NCBI RefSeq assembly: GCF_041053055.1
Contig: NZ_CP163443.1
Coordinates: 2,294,001 to 2,358,000, forward strand
Source: Streptomyces sp. R41
GTDB taxonomy: Bacteria > Actinomycetota > Actinomycetes > Streptomycetales > Streptomycetaceae
Length of the DNA: 64,000 bases
Reading direction: 5' to 3'
The notes under the pieces: generated by a model
What the model saw: only the letters and a program-made list of their open reading frames with translations
Database searches by the model: none
What the model was told of the DNA's origin: nothing
Shown: positions 50,810 through 59,510 of the stretch, one piece after another
How positions within the stretch are numbered: the stretch's first letter is position 1
Layout: the number at the start of each line of letters is the position of its first letter
Made by a program: the position numbers and the translations under genes

Positions 50810-51576
50810 TCGATGGGCCCAGCCGCTCCCAGCGCACCGGCCAGCGCCCGCGCCTGGGCAGGCGTGATCCCCATGGCCAGGGGCACGGCCCGCGGGCTGT
50901 AGCGGCCGTCGCAGAGCGCGAGCGGGCTGGGCTCGGCCGTGCCCCCGCTCAGCGGGCTCGCGCCGCGGACCGCCCATGTGGGGCCGTCCCAGAACGGATG
51001 GTCAAGGAGTCGCTCCGCCACGCCGGACGCCGACTTCGCCGGAACCCCCACGGCGACGAGCGCGCCGGAAATCCGGGACAGGGCCTTGGCCATCGGCACG
51101 TCCGCGTCTCCGAACGCGGGCAGCAGCAGGAGCAGCCGCACGTCCGGGTCGCGTATGCCCTCCGCGTCCGCCGGAGCCGAGTCGGCAACGGCGACCAGCT
51201 CGGGCCAGGACAGCCCCGGACCGCTGAAGTGCCCCTCGATCGAGGCCAGGGACGCGTCCCGGTCCCAGTCGGTGTGCGTGATCAGATAGTCCGTGCCGGG
51301 GTCATCCGGAAAGTTGCGGTGGACGATCCACAGCAGGTGACCGCCGGTGAGCGGTATCCGGTAGGCGGGCCAGACCTCCGTCGCGTCGTACAGCGCCTCG
51401 GTCGCGGCGTCGACATCCGCCGCGTCGGCGCCGAAGAGCTCGGGCTCCTCCATGAACTCGTCCCAGCCCGGGACGAAGTAGGCGGGCCAGAACCCGGGCA
51501 GCTCGACCAGCTCCTCGGCGGGCGCGATGCCGTGGCCGGGCTCGGCATACCGGGCCAGTGACGTGGGACAGTCCAT
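50791..51576 (-). CDS. Conserved hypothetical protein
   Basis: A 261-residue soluble protein I cannot assign. It begins MDCPTSLARYAEPG, has aromatic-rich stretches (LPGFWPAYFVPGWDEFMEEP and GGHLLWIVHRNFPDDPGTDY) and a helical C-terminus (ALGITPAQ-type AMGITPAQARALAGAL). There is no signal peptide or known active site. ATG 51576 lacks a ribosome site, but TACGGT lies seven bases upstream, fitting a leaderless start. It is divergent from the DUF202 pair across 53 bases. Confidence 0.7.
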   Translation of the reverse strand: MDCPTSLARYAEPGHGIAPAEELVELPGFWPAYFVPGWDEFMEEPELFGADAADVDAATEALYDATEVWPAYRIPLTGGHLLWIVHRNFPDDPGTDYLITHTDWDRDASLASIEGHFSGPGLSWPELVAVADSAPADAEGIRDPDVRLLLLLPAFGDADVPMAKALSRISGALVAVGVPAKSASGVAERLLDHPFWDGPTWAVRGASPLSGGTAEPSPLALCDGRYSPRAVPLAMGITPAQARALAGALGAAGPIDQSPAR

Positions 51577-51616
51577 GCTCCGCACCGTAGCGAGCCGCAC
51601 TGACAACACGCCCCGG

Positions 51617-51622
51617 TAGGGT
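51617..51622 (+). promoter_or_regulatory. -10 element for leaderless DUF202 gene
   Basis: TAGGGT (TAnnnT) with seven bases to GTG 51630 puts the transcription start on the start codon. The divergent gene has TACGGT at the same distance from its own ATG. Confidence 0.45.
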
Positions 51623-51629
51623 CCTGCAC

Positions 51630-52022
51630 GTGATCGAACTCGTGCGGAATGTCCGGCTGTGGTTCGCGCCCCAGGAGGTCCGGGAGGAGGGCAGGACGCC
51701 CGACTACCGGTTCTCGTTGGCGAACGAGCGGACCTTTCTGGCCTGGCTGCGCACCGCTCTCGCCCTGATCGGCGGCGGCTTCGCCGTGGACCAGTTCCTG
51801 CCCGATCTCCGGTGGGGCTGGCGCGTCGGCCTGGCCCTGGCCCTGCTGGGCGCGGGCGTGCTCTGCTCGCTGCGCGCCGTCAATCACTGGATCCGGTGCG
51901 AGCGGGCGATGCGGAAGGGCGAAGACCTGCCGGTGTCCCGCTTCCCGGCCGTGCTGAGCATCGCTGTCGCGATCGTCGCCGTCGCGATGGTCGTCGTCGT
52001 ACTCGTCGGCTGGGAAGGATGA
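51630..52022 (+). CDS. YidH/DUF202 family membrane protein
   Basis: A 130-residue membrane protein. The DUF202 motif DYRFSLANERTFLAWLRTALAL is followed by GGGFAVDQF, then two more transmembrane helices (VGLALALLGAGVLCSLRAV and LSIAVAIVAVAMVVVVLVG). Role unknown in the family; three-helix topology. GTG start with no ribosome site (leaderless type). The stop overlaps the next ATG (ATGA), so both DUF202 proteins are made together and may form a hetero-oligomer. Confidence 0.88.
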   Translation: MIELVRNVRLWFAPQEVREEGRTPDYRFSLANERTFLAWLRTALALIGGGFAVDQFLPDLRWGWRVGLALALLGAGVLCSLRAVNHWIRCERAMRKGEDLPVSRFPAVLSIAVAIVAVAMVVVVLVGWEG

Positions 52023-52345
52023 CCGAGCCCACCCGGGAACGCGACCCGGGCCTGCAGCCGGAACGCACGCGGCTCGCGTGGCGCCGTACGACCCTGTCGG
52101 GCACCGTCGCCGCCGTGCTCGCCGCGAAGGCCGCCCTGCACGGCGGCCTCACGGTGGCCTCAGTCGTCGTCTGCGCCGTCTGCTGCGCGCTCTGGCTGGG
52201 TTTCCTGGCCGTCGCCCACCGTCGTATCCGTGTGCTCGCGGCATCCGGCACCGACGGCCCGCCGGCGCTCACGCCACGCCACGCGACGGCGGCGACCCTG
52301 TGCACGGTCGCACTGGCCGTATGCGCGGTGGCACTGGTGTTCTGA
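52019..52345 (+). CDS. Second DUF202 family membrane protein
   Basis: A 108-residue membrane protein with the DUF202 signature QPERTRLAWRRTTLSG near residue 15, then two hydrophobic helices (GGLTVASVVVCAVCCALWLG and TLCTVALAVCAVALVF) separated by an Arg-rich loop. GGAAGG overlaps the end of the upstream gene and lies close to the ATG. Function unknown. It is the shorter partner of the YidH-like gene. Confidence 0.86.
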   Translation: MTEPTRERDPGLQPERTRLAWRRTTLSGTVAAVLAAKAALHGGLTVASVVVCAVCCALWLGFLAVAHRRIRVLAASGTDGPPALTPRHATAATLCTVALAVCAVALVF

Positions 52346-52449
52346 GGATGGCCCGGGGTTCAGTCCGCCTCTGAGGTGGGCCGGCGTCGAGTCCGCCTCT
52401 GAGGGTGGGCCGGCGTCGAGTCCGCCTCTGAGGATGGCCCGGGTTCAGT
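52341..52449. repeat. 29-bp tandem repeat, about 3.7 copies
   Basis: Units start with TCTGAGG at 52341, 52370, 52398 and 52427; inner copies carry GGGCCGGCGTCGAGTCCGCC. The array fills the whole gap between the DUF202 gene and the convergent oxidoreductase and overlaps both stop codons. Confidence 0.85.
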
Positions 52450-53380
52450 CTCCCCAGTCCACCGTCACCACGATCTTCCCCTGCGTACGCCCCTCCGCGC
52501 TCAGCCGATGCGCGTCCGCCGCCCGCTCCAGCGGGAACGTCTCGGAGACATGGACCGAGACGACGCCCTGCTCGGCGAGGTCGCACAGGCTCTGCAGGTC
52601 GTACGGGTCGGGGCGGACGAAGTAGTAGCGGCCGCCGAAGCCGACCACGTCGGGGTCGGCGATGGAGGCCAGCCGGCCTTCGGGGGCCAGCAGATCGGCG
52701 GACATCCTCATCGTGTCGCCGCCGATCGTGTCGAAGGCCGCGTCCACACCCTCCGGTGCGAGGGCCCGTACGCGCTCGGCGAGACCCTCGCCGTGGCTGA
52801 CGGGGTCGCCGCCCAGGGACCGTACGAAATCATGGTGAGGCTCGCTCGCCGTGCCGATCACGCGTGCCCCCAGGTGGCGGGCGAGCTGGACCGCCATCGA
52901 CCCGACGCCGCCCGCGGCCGCGTGGACGAGGACGGTGTCGCCCGCCGTCACGTCGAGCACCTTGGTGAGCATCTGGTACGCGGTGAGCCCCACCAGCGGC
53001 AGGCCCGCCGCCTGCTCGAAGGAGAGGTTCAGCGGTTTGCGGGCGAGGGTGCGCAGGGGCACCGCGACGTACTCGGCGAAGGTGCCGCGCGAGAGGAAGT
53101 CCTCGCGGGCGTATGCGATGACCTCGTCGCCGACCGCGAACTCGGTGACGGACACGCCGGGTTGGACGACCACGCCGGAGACGTCCCAGCCGGGGATCAC
53201 CGGGAAGACGGGGTCCAGGATCCCGTCCAGGTGGCCCTCGCGGCACTTCCAGTCGACGGGGTTCACGGACGCCGCGCGCACCTTCACCAGGACGGAGTCG
53301 GGTCCGACCTTGGGGTCCCGGACGTCTCCGTACTCCAGGACGTCGGGCCCGCCGTACCGGCTGTAGCTGATCGCCTTCAT
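52445..53380 (-). CDS. NADP-dependent quinone oxidoreductase (zeta-crystallin-like)
   Basis: Zinc-free medium-chain dehydrogenase/reductase of 311 residues: N-terminal MKAISYSRYGGPDVLEYGDV, VRAASVNPVDWKCREG, GWDVSGVVVQPG, and the nucleotide motif VLVHAAAGGVGSMAVQLARH. It probably reduces quinones or enones with NADPH. The start at ATG 53380 has GAGGG just upstream. The in-frame extension upstream is not protein-like and overlaps the divergent His-rich gene. Substrate unknown. Confidence 0.89.
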   Translation of the reverse strand: MKAISYSRYGGPDVLEYGDVRDPKVGPDSVLVKVRAASVNPVDWKCREGHLDGILDPVFPVIPGWDVSGVVVQPGVSVTEFAVGDEVIAYAREDFLSRGTFAEYVAVPLRTLARKPLNLSFEQAAGLPLVGLTAYQMLTKVLDVTAGDTVLVHAAAGGVGSMAVQLARHLGARVIGTASEPHHDFVRSLGGDPVSHGEGLAERVRALAPEGVDAAFDTIGGDTMRMSADLLAPEGRLASIADPDVVGFGGRYYFVRPDPYDLQSLCDLAEQGVVSVHVSETFPLERAADAHRLSAEGRTQGKIVVTVDWGD

Positions 53381-53494
53381 GCCCTCGACCCTCCGGGGTA
53401 GTCGGACGGCACGCAAGCCGGAATAGCCGGAATTACTACAGTTTGCGGCGTTAGCCTGAGGCGTCCTTCCACGCCACTTCCGAAGGTGAGCAGC

Positions 53495-53791
53495 ATGACC
53501 ACCCTTCACCAGGAACACCCCACCCACGAGCACGCCCACGGCCCGAACTGCGGTCACACCGAGGTGCGGCACGGGGACCACGTCGACTACGCGCACGACG
53601 GCCATCTGCACCGCGAGCACGCGGGGCACTGGGACGAGTGCGAGCCGAGCGGTCACATCGCGCACGACGGACACGGCCACCAGCACGGCGAGGACTGCGG
53701 GCACCCCGCCGTCGCGCACGGCGACCACCTCGACTATCTGCACGACGGCCACCGGCACGCCTCGCACGAGGGCCACTGGGACGACCACTAG
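53495..53791 (+). CDS. Histidine-rich duplicated small protein, probable metal binder
   Basis: A 98-residue protein, about a quarter His and rich in Asp/Glu, with no membrane segment. It is an internal duplication: CGHTEVRHGDHVDYAHDGHL...GHWDEC is repeated as CGHPAVAHGDHLDYLHDGHR...GHWDDH, units of ~31 residues separated by a short linker. The HGDHxDYxHDGH motif is a plausible zinc/nickel/cobalt site, suggesting storage or chaperone function (inference). ATG 53495 has GAAGG eight bases upstream. I looked for a Zur-type box before it and saw none. Divergent from the quinone oxidoreductase gene. Confidence 0.78.
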   Translation: MTTLHQEHPTHEHAHGPNCGHTEVRHGDHVDYAHDGHLHREHAGHWDECEPSGHIAHDGHGHQHGEDCGHPAVAHGDHLDYLHDGHRHASHEGHWDDH

Positions 53792-53876
53792 GCCGGTTCG
53801 ACCGGCGTCTCGCCCCGGATTCGCCGACTCCGGGGCGAGACGCCGATCACGTTTGGCGCACTCTCTGGACGACATA

Positions 53877-53888
53877 CCGACTGGTCGG
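53877..53888. promoter_or_regulatory. TetR-type operator candidate (site B)
   Basis: CCGACTGGTCGG within ATACCGACTGGTCGGCAT, 41 bases before the APH-like gene start. Identical core to site A (48993). Probably bound by the TetR protein encoded at 56368. Confidence 0.65.
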
Positions 53889-53929
53889 CATCATAGTCAC
53901 GTCCCGTTTCCGTGTGCGTAGGAGCAATG

Positions 53930-54952
53930 ATGAGCCCAGACCACCCGCCAGGTCTCGATCTCGACCAGTTGCGCGGCCTGCTCGACCGTGAGCGGCCCGG
54001 ACTGGTGAACGGCCCCCTGACCGGCCGGCTGATCGAAGGCGGACGGTCGAATCTCACGTACGCGGTCTCGGACGGTACCGCGAAGTGGGTCGTACGACGG
54101 CCCCCGCTGGGCCATGTGCTGGCCACCGCGCACGACATGAAGCGCGAGCACCGGGTGATCAGCGCGCTGCACCCGACGGCCGTGCCGGTGCCCCGCACGG
54201 TGCTGCTGTGCGAGGACGACGCGGTGCTCGGCGCGCCCTTCTACGTCATGGAGTTCGTGGAGGGCATGCCCTACCGCACCGCCGAGCAGCTCGCCCCGCT
54301 CGGCCCGGAGCGCACCCGCGACGCGGTGCTCGGGCTCGTGGACACGCTGGTGGAGCTGCACTCGGTGGACCCCGCCGAGGTGGGCCTCGCGGACTTCGGC
54401 CGGCCCGAGGGCTTCCTCGACCGGCAACTGCGCCGCTGGGGCAAGCAGCTGGACGCCTCCAGGAACCGTGAGCTCGCGGGGATCGACGAGTTGCACGCGG
54501 CCCTGGGGCGCGCGCTGCCGCACTCCCCCGCGCCCGCAGTCGTGCACGGCGACTACCGCCTCGACAACGTGCTGATCGGTACCGACGACCGGATCAAGGC
54601 CATCCTGGACTGGGAGATGTCCACGCTCGGCGATCCGCTCACCGACCTGGGGCTGCTGGTGATGTACAGCGCCCCGCTCGATCTCCCCGACTCCCCCATC
54701 AGCACGACCGCTTCGGCCGCCGGGCACCCGGCCCCGGCCGAGATCGTCGAGCGGTACGCCGCGCGCTCGGGGCGCGACGTGTCCGCCGTCTCCTGGTACA
54801 CGGCGTTCGCCTGGTTCAAGCTCGCCGTGATCCTGGAGGGCATCCACTACCGCTACACGCTCGGCCAGACGGTCGGCGCGGGCTTCGACCGCATCGGTGA
54901 ACTGGTCCCCTTCTTCATCGAGCACGGCCTGACCACCCTTCAGGAAGGCTGA
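53930..54952 (+). CDS. APH-like phosphotransferase family protein linked to acyl-CoA dehydrogenase
   Basis: A 340-residue protein of the aminoglycoside-phosphotransferase/choline-kinase fold. It has an N-lobe glycine region IEGGRSNLTYAV with WVVRRPPLGH, the catalytic loop VVHGDYRLDNVLIG (Asp and Asn) and the metal motif ILDWEMSTLGDPLTDLG. This subfamily occurs beside acyl-CoA dehydrogenases (ACAD10/11-like), where it phosphorylates hydroxyacyl-CoA. It is coupled here, with six bases to the acyl-CoA dehydrogenase gene. AGGAG precedes; ATG 53930 gives better spacing than ATG 53927. Site B lies upstream. Confidence 0.87.
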   Translation: MSPDHPPGLDLDQLRGLLDRERPGLVNGPLTGRLIEGGRSNLTYAVSDGTAKWVVRRPPLGHVLATAHDMKREHRVISALHPTAVPVPRTVLLCEDDAVLGAPFYVMEFVEGMPYRTAEQLAPLGPERTRDAVLGLVDTLVELHSVDPAEVGLADFGRPEGFLDRQLRRWGKQLDASRNRELAGIDELHAALGRALPHSPAPAVVHGDYRLDNVLIGTDDRIKAILDWEMSTLGDPLTDLGLLVMYSAPLDLPDSPISTTASAAGHPAPAEIVERYAARSGRDVSAVSWYTAFAWFKLAVILEGIHYRYTLGQTVGAGFDRIGELVPFFIEHGLTTLQEG

Positions 54953-54958
54953 TCCGCC

Positions 54959-56182
54959 ATGGACTTCGCATTCGACGCGCGCACCGAAGAGCTGCGCCAG
55001 AAGCTGCTCGCCTTCATGGACGAGTACGTCTATCCGGCGGAGGCCGTCGCCGAGGAGCAGCGCGCGCGGCTGGCCTCGCCGTGGGACACGCCGGCCGTGG
55101 TCGGGGAGTTGAAGGCCGAGGCCCGCAGGCAGGGTCTGTGGAACCTGTTCCTCCCCGACTCCGAGTACGGGGCCGGGCTCACCAACCTCCAGTACGCCCC
55201 CCTCGCCGAAATCACCGGCCGCAGCCCGCACTTGGCGCCCACCGCGCTGAACTGCGCCGCGCCGGACACCGGCAACATGGAGGTGCTCGCGCAGTTCGGC
55301 GACGAACAGCAGAAAAAGCAGTGGCTGGAGCCGCTGCTCGCCGGTGAGATCCGCTCGGCCTTCGCGATGACCGAGCCGGATGTGGCCTCCTCGGACGCCA
55401 CGAACATCACTACCCACATCGAGCGAGCCTCCGATGGCACAGACGAGTACGTCATCACCGGCCGCAAGTGGTACATCTCCGGGGCGATGAACCCCGACTG
55501 CAAGATCTTCATCGTGATGGGCAAGACGGACCCGGAGGGCGCGGACATCCGCCGCCAGCAGTCCATGGTGCTCGTACCCCGCGACACCCCGGGTCTCGAA
55601 GTCCGGCGCGCCATGCAGGTGTACGGGTACGAGGACCACTCCCACGGCGGGCACGCCGAGGTCGTCTTCGACCACGTCCGGGTGCCCGTGAGCAACCTGG
55701 TAGGCGAGGAGGGCGGCGGCTTCGCCATCGCCCAGGCGCGGCTCGGGCCCGGGCGGATCCACCACTGCATGCGGCTGATCGGCATGGCCGAGCGGGCGAT
55801 CGAGCTGATGTGCCGCCGGGCCGTGTCCCGTACGGCCTTCGGCAAGCCGCTCGCCCAGCAGGGCGTGGTCCAGAACTGGATCGCCGACGCGCGCGTGGCT
55901 GTCGAGCAGCTCCGTCTGCTGGTCCTCAAGACCGCCTGGATGATGGACACCGTCGGCAACAAGGGCGCCCACACCGAGATCCAGGCCATCAAGATCGCCA
56001 CCCCGCGCACGGTCGTCGACATCCTCGACAAGGCCGTCCAGTTGCACGGTGCGGGCGGTGTCAGTCAGGACTTCCCGCTCGCCGAACTCTGGGCGAGCGC
56101 CCGCACGCTGAAGCTCGCGGACGGTCCGGACGAGGTGCATCAGCGCTCGCTGGCGCGACAGGAGATCAAGAAGTACGTGTGA
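54959..56182 (+). CDS. Acyl-CoA dehydrogenase
   Basis: FAD-dependent acyl-CoA dehydrogenase of 407 residues. Motifs: FAMTEPDVASSDATNI (FAD loop), YVITGRKWYISGAMNPDCKI, GPGRIHHCMRLIGMAERAIE, RTAFGKPLAQQGVVQNWIAD and the C-terminal QLHGAGGVSQDFPLAELWAS. It resembles ACAD11/FadE-type enzymes paired with an APH-like kinase, suggesting oxidation of long or hydroxylated acyl-CoAs. Second gene of the operon starting at 53930. Confidence 0.93.
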   Translation: MDFAFDARTEELRQKLLAFMDEYVYPAEAVAEEQRARLASPWDTPAVVGELKAEARRQGLWNLFLPDSEYGAGLTNLQYAPLAEITGRSPHLAPTALNCAAPDTGNMEVLAQFGDEQQKKQWLEPLLAGEIRSAFAMTEPDVASSDATNITTHIERASDGTDEYVITGRKWYISGAMNPDCKIFIVMGKTDPEGADIRRQQSMVLVPRDTPGLEVRRAMQVYGYEDHSHGGHAEVVFDHVRVPVSNLVGEEGGGFAIAQARLGPGRIHHCMRLIGMAERAIELMCRRAVSRTAFGKPLAQQGVVQNWIADARVAVEQLRLLVLKTAWMMDTVGNKGAHTEIQAIKIATPRTVVDILDKAVQLHGAGGVSQDFPLAELWASARTLKLADGPDEVHQRSLARQEIKKYV

Positions 56183-56216
56183 GTCGGGCGGTGGGGTGGG
56201 GGTGGGGGTGGGTTTT

Positions 56217-56357
56217 TCGCCCCCTCCGCCCCTGCCCGTCCCGTACCTGGGGGCTGCCGCCCCCAGACCCCCGCTAAAAGATTGCGCAGTTCCCCGCGCC
56301 CCTTTTCAGGGGCGCGGGGAACTGCGCGAACGGGGTCTGGGGCGGAGCCCCACGTCG
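56217..56357. repeat. Dispersed palindromic repeat, second copy
   Basis: Contains the same words as the element at 42782: CGCCCCCTCCGCCCCTGCC, CTGGGGGC...GCCCCCAG, and a perfect 20-bp stem GCGCAGTTCCCCGCGCCCCT with TTTC loop (56284-56327). The right outer arm is missing. It lies between the convergent acyl-CoA dehydrogenase and TetR genes and probably acts as a terminator. Confidence 0.8.
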
Positions 56358-56367
56358 GATCCCCCAG

Positions 56368-56961
56368 CTACGGCCGCAGCGCTCGAAGCAGCAGGTCAGC
56401 CAGGTGGTCGGCGACCTGCTGTGGGGTGAGCGGGCCGTCGGGGCGGTACCACGTCGACAGGTGGTGCACGGAGCCGAAGTGGTAGTCGACGACCAGGTCG
56501 GCGGGGGTCGCCGTGGAGAAGACGCCCTTCTTCTGGCCCTCCTCGACGAGCGCGCGGAACCGCTCGTGGTAGCGGCGCCGCTCCGCGCGCACCTGCTTGT
56601 GCTTCTCGGGGCTGAGGTGATGCATCGAGCGGAAGAAGATCGACGCGTCGTCAAGATTGTCGATCGTGGTGACGACGACGTCCGCCGCGGCACCGCGCAA
56701 GCGCTCCTCGACCGGCGCGTCGGCATCCGCGAAGGCGTCCAGACGCTCCTGCTGGATGCGCAGCACGCGCGCGTACACCTCGTGCAGGAGGTCGTCCTTG
56801 GAGCCGAAGTAGTGGTACAGCGCCCCCTTGGTGACGCCCGCCGCCTCGACGATCTCCTGCACCGAGGTGCGGTCGTAGCCCTGCTCGGCGAAGAGCCGGG
56901 TGGCGGCGGCCAAGAGCCGCTGCGGGACGGGCGTACCGTCACCGTCCGTCGTCCTGGGCAC
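56368..56961 (-). CDS. TetR/AcrR-family regulator
   Basis: Repressor of 197 residues. The N-terminal helix-turn-helix (about 14-60) is LLAAATRLFAEQGYDRTSVQ, EIVEAAGVTKGALYHYFGSK; the rest is a helical ligand domain, including FFRSMHHLSPEKHKQ. GTG 56961 was chosen with AGGTGG five bases upstream. It lies inside the acyl-CoA module, between genes of both strands. It is the natural candidate to bind sites A-C (CCGACTGGTCGG) and respond to an acyl-CoA (inference). Confidence 0.9.
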   Translation of the reverse strand: MPRTTDGDGTPVPQRLLAAATRLFAEQGYDRTSVQEIVEAAGVTKGALYHYFGSKDDLLHEVYARVLRIQQERLDAFADADAPVEERLRGAAADVVVTTIDNLDDASIFFRSMHHLSPEKHKQVRAERRRYHERFRALVEEGQKKGVFSTATPADLVVDYHFGSVHHLSTWYRPDGPLTPQQVADHLADLLLRALRP

Positions 56962-57041
56962 TGCCGCCACCTGCCTTCCAATCGTTGTCGTCCATAACGC
57001 TCCAGTCAGTCCTGGTGCGTCTTGGTGCGTTCCAGAGGGTT

Positions 57042-58703
57042 TTACCGGGTCTCTTGGGACCGGGAACGAAGTTCCCGACGGAGGATCTTTCCACTCGCCG
57101 TCTTCGGCAAGTCGGGCAGGATCTCCACCTGCCGCGGATATTTGTAGGCCGCCAGTCTCTCCTTGCAGTACGCGGCGAGCGCGTCGGGGTCCTCTTCGGC
57201 CCCGGGCCGCAGGCTGATGTACGCCTTGACGGTCTCTCCGCGGTAGCCGTCGGGTATCCCGACGACGGCCGCCTCGCGGACCGCCGGGTGCGTGTAGAGG
57301 ACGTCCTCGACCTCGCGGGGCCATACCTTGAAGCCGGACGCGTTGATCATGTCCTTCTTGCGGTCGACCACGTAGAGCCAGCCGTCGGAGTCCATGAAAC
57401 CGATGTCGCCGGTACGCAGCTCGCCGCCCGGGAAGGTCTCCGCGGTGGCTTCGGGGCGGCGCCAGTAGCCGGGCACGACCTGCGGTCCGCGTACGAGGAT
57501 CTCGCCCTGCTCCCCGAACGGCACCTCCTGGCCCTGGTCGTCGACGATGCGTACGACCGTGTCCGGGCCCGGCACACCGACGGCCAGCGTTCCCGAGACC
57601 GGGTCGACGGGAGCCTCCCGGCCCGGGGGCACGGAGGCGCAGGGCGCGGTGCACTCGGTGAGCCCGTAGCCGTTGCGGATGTAGGGACCGAAACCGGCCC
57701 GGAACTTCTCCACCAGGGCGGGCGGCAGCGGGGCGCCGCCGGAGGAGATGATCACGAAGGAGGAGAAGTGGTCCGGCGTGACCGCCGGGTGCGCGGCCAG
57801 CGCCATGAAGGCGGTCGACGGGCCCACCGTGTAAGCGGGCCGGTGCTCGGCGAACGCGTCGAGGACGACCCCGGCCTCGAAGCGGTACGCGAGGACCAGC
57901 GTGCCCGCGCTGTTGAGGCAGGCGGCGAGCTGGCAGACCATCCCGGTGATGTGGAACAGCGGCGCCATCGCGAAGTAGACGGGCGCCTCGGGCAGCCCCA
58001 GGCCCGTCCGCTGCCGCTCGGCGTTGTACATGATGTTGCCGTGCGTGTTGGTGGCCCCCTTGGGGGTGCCGCTCGTGCCGGAGGTGTAGCTGATCAGCGC
58101 GGTGTCAAAGGGGCCGAGGTCACGGCCCTCGGGGGCCTTGTGGCCTTGCCGGGCGACCGCCACGAGGTCGTCGGCACCCTCCGCTACCGGCAGTCGCTCG
58201 AAGCTCAGCACGCGCGCGTCGTTGCGGGTTTGGAGATCCAACTCACAGGCCGTCAGCACGATGCGTACGGGTGAGTCGGCGGCCGTCTCGCGCAGGTAGG
58301 ACTCCCACGCGCGGTCCGAGCACACCAGGGCGCTCACTTCCGCGTCGTGGAGTACGTGCCGGACCTCGCCCGACTTGTACATCGGGTTGACGGGCACGAC
58401 CGTCGCGCCCGCCTTCCAGGCACCGAGCAGGGCCAGCACGAAGTGCGGGGAGTTCTGCAGCAGGATCGCGACCCGGTCGCCGCGCTCCAGGCCGTGGGCG
58501 GCGAGGTGTCCGGCGACGGAGTCGCTCAGCTCGTCCACCTCGCGGTAGCTCAGCCGCCCGTCGAAGTAGGCGAGTGCGGTGCGGTCCGGGGTGTGCGTCA
58601 CGACCTCGCGGAGGGCGTGCACCAAGGTGTCGGCGGGGCTCACCGGGCCGCGCTGGTCCTCGTTGAGCAGAGCCGCCCAGGGCCGGTCGGCGTAGGTGGT
58701 CAC
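57042..58703 (-). CDS. AMP-dependent acyl-CoA synthetase (long-chain fatty acid-CoA ligase type)
   Basis: ATP/CoA ligase of 553 residues. Adenylate-forming signatures are intact: ALISYTSGTSGTPKGATNTH (P-loop), NGYGLTECT, ELRTGDIGFMDSDGWLYVVD, RKKDMINASGFKVWPREVED, and the catalytic Lys in PKTASGKILRREL. Its GTG overlaps the stop of the SDR gene (GTGA), so they are coupled. It would activate a fatty acid for the acyl-CoA dehydrogenase encoded on the other strand. No terminator is apparent before the TetR gene 80 bases downstream. Confidence 0.92.
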   Translation of the reverse strand: MTTYADRPWAALLNEDQRGPVSPADTLVHALREVVTHTPDRTALAYFDGRLSYREVDELSDSVAGHLAAHGLERGDRVAILLQNSPHFVLALLGAWKAGATVVPVNPMYKSGEVRHVLHDAEVSALVCSDRAWESYLRETAADSPVRIVLTACELDLQTRNDARVLSFERLPVAEGADDLVAVARQGHKAPEGRDLGPFDTALISYTSGTSGTPKGATNTHGNIMYNAERQRTGLGLPEAPVYFAMAPLFHITGMVCQLAACLNSAGTLVLAYRFEAGVVLDAFAEHRPAYTVGPSTAFMALAAHPAVTPDHFSSFVIISSGGAPLPPALVEKFRAGFGPYIRNGYGLTECTAPCASVPPGREAPVDPVSGTLAVGVPGPDTVVRIVDDQGQEVPFGEQGEILVRGPQVVPGYWRRPEATAETFPGGELRTGDIGFMDSDGWLYVVDRKKDMINASGFKVWPREVEDVLYTHPAVREAAVVGIPDGYRGETVKAYISLRPGAEEDPDALAAYCKERLAAYKYPRQVEILPDLPKTASGKILRRELRSRSQETR

Positions 58704-59464
58704 CGGCCCGCCTCCCACTTCTGCTGGATGTGGTTCATGTTCGTCAGCCAGCGGTCGGGCTCCGCGGCCCGCACCTGGTAGTACCCCGCGACCTCGGGGT
58801 GCGGCAGGATCAGGAAGCGGTCCTCCTCGATCCCCTTGAAGAGCGCGTCTGCGACGTCCTCGGGCTCGATGGCGGTGGGCTGGAGGACGAGATCGCCCGC
58901 GCTGCCGGTGGCGTCGAGCATGTCGGTGCGCACGCCCTGCGGACAGATCGCGTGGACCTTGAGGCCTCGGTGGCGGTAGGTCAGCGAGAGCCACTCGGCG
59001 AAGGCGTACGCACCGTGCTTGGTGACGCTGTAGGGCGCGGCGCCGATCATGGTGAGCAGTCCGGCGGCCGAGACGGTGGAGACGAAACGGCCGCTGCCAC
59101 GCTCCAGCCAGGCCGGGAGCAGCTCCTGGGCCGCGCGGACGTGCGCCATCACGTTGACGTCCCAGGCGAGCGCCCAGACCTTCTCGTCGGCCGCCTCCGA
59201 GCCGCCGGAGGCGACGCCGGCGTTGGCGCAGTACACGTCGACCGTGCCGCCGAGGGCGTCGCGGGCCTCGGCCACGATCGCGGACGCGTCGCCCGGGACC
59301 GCGATGCCGCCGATCTCGTCGGCCACGGCCTTGGCCTTGGCGGCGTCGAGATCATTGACGACGACCCTGGCCCCCTCGGCCGCGAAGCGACGGGCCACCG
59401 CGGCCCCGATACCGCCTCCCGCTCCGGTGACGACCACTCCGGCATCCTGCACGGCTTCCACCAT
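58700..59464 (-). CDS. SDR-family oxidoreductase
   Basis: Short-chain dehydrogenase of 254 residues. GVVVTGAGGGIGAAVARRFA binds the nucleotide; Asp in VVNDLDAAK indicates NAD preference; NAGVASG, the catalytic VSTVSAAGLL Ser and YSVTKHGAYAF Tyr/Lys are all present. It probably oxidises or reduces a hydroxyacyl or other lipid alcohol. AAGGAG lies four bases before ATG 59464. First gene of the SDR-ligase unit, with operator site C 46 bases upstream. Confidence 0.9.
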   Translation of the reverse strand: MVEAVQDAGVVVTGAGGGIGAAVARRFAAEGARVVVNDLDAAKAKAVADEIGGIAVPGDASAIVAEARDALGGTVDVYCANAGVASGGSEAADEKVWALAWDVNVMAHVRAAQELLPAWLERGSGRFVSTVSAAGLLTMIGAAPYSVTKHGAYAFAEWLSLTYRHRGLKVHAICPQGVRTDMLDATGSAGDLVLQPTAIEPEDVADALFKGIEEDRFLILPHPEVAGYYQVRAAEPDRWLTNMNHIQQKWEAGR

Positions 59465-59510
59465 CGGTCTCCTTCGACGCGACGCGAATCGGCTCTGCTG
59501 CGACGCCAGA

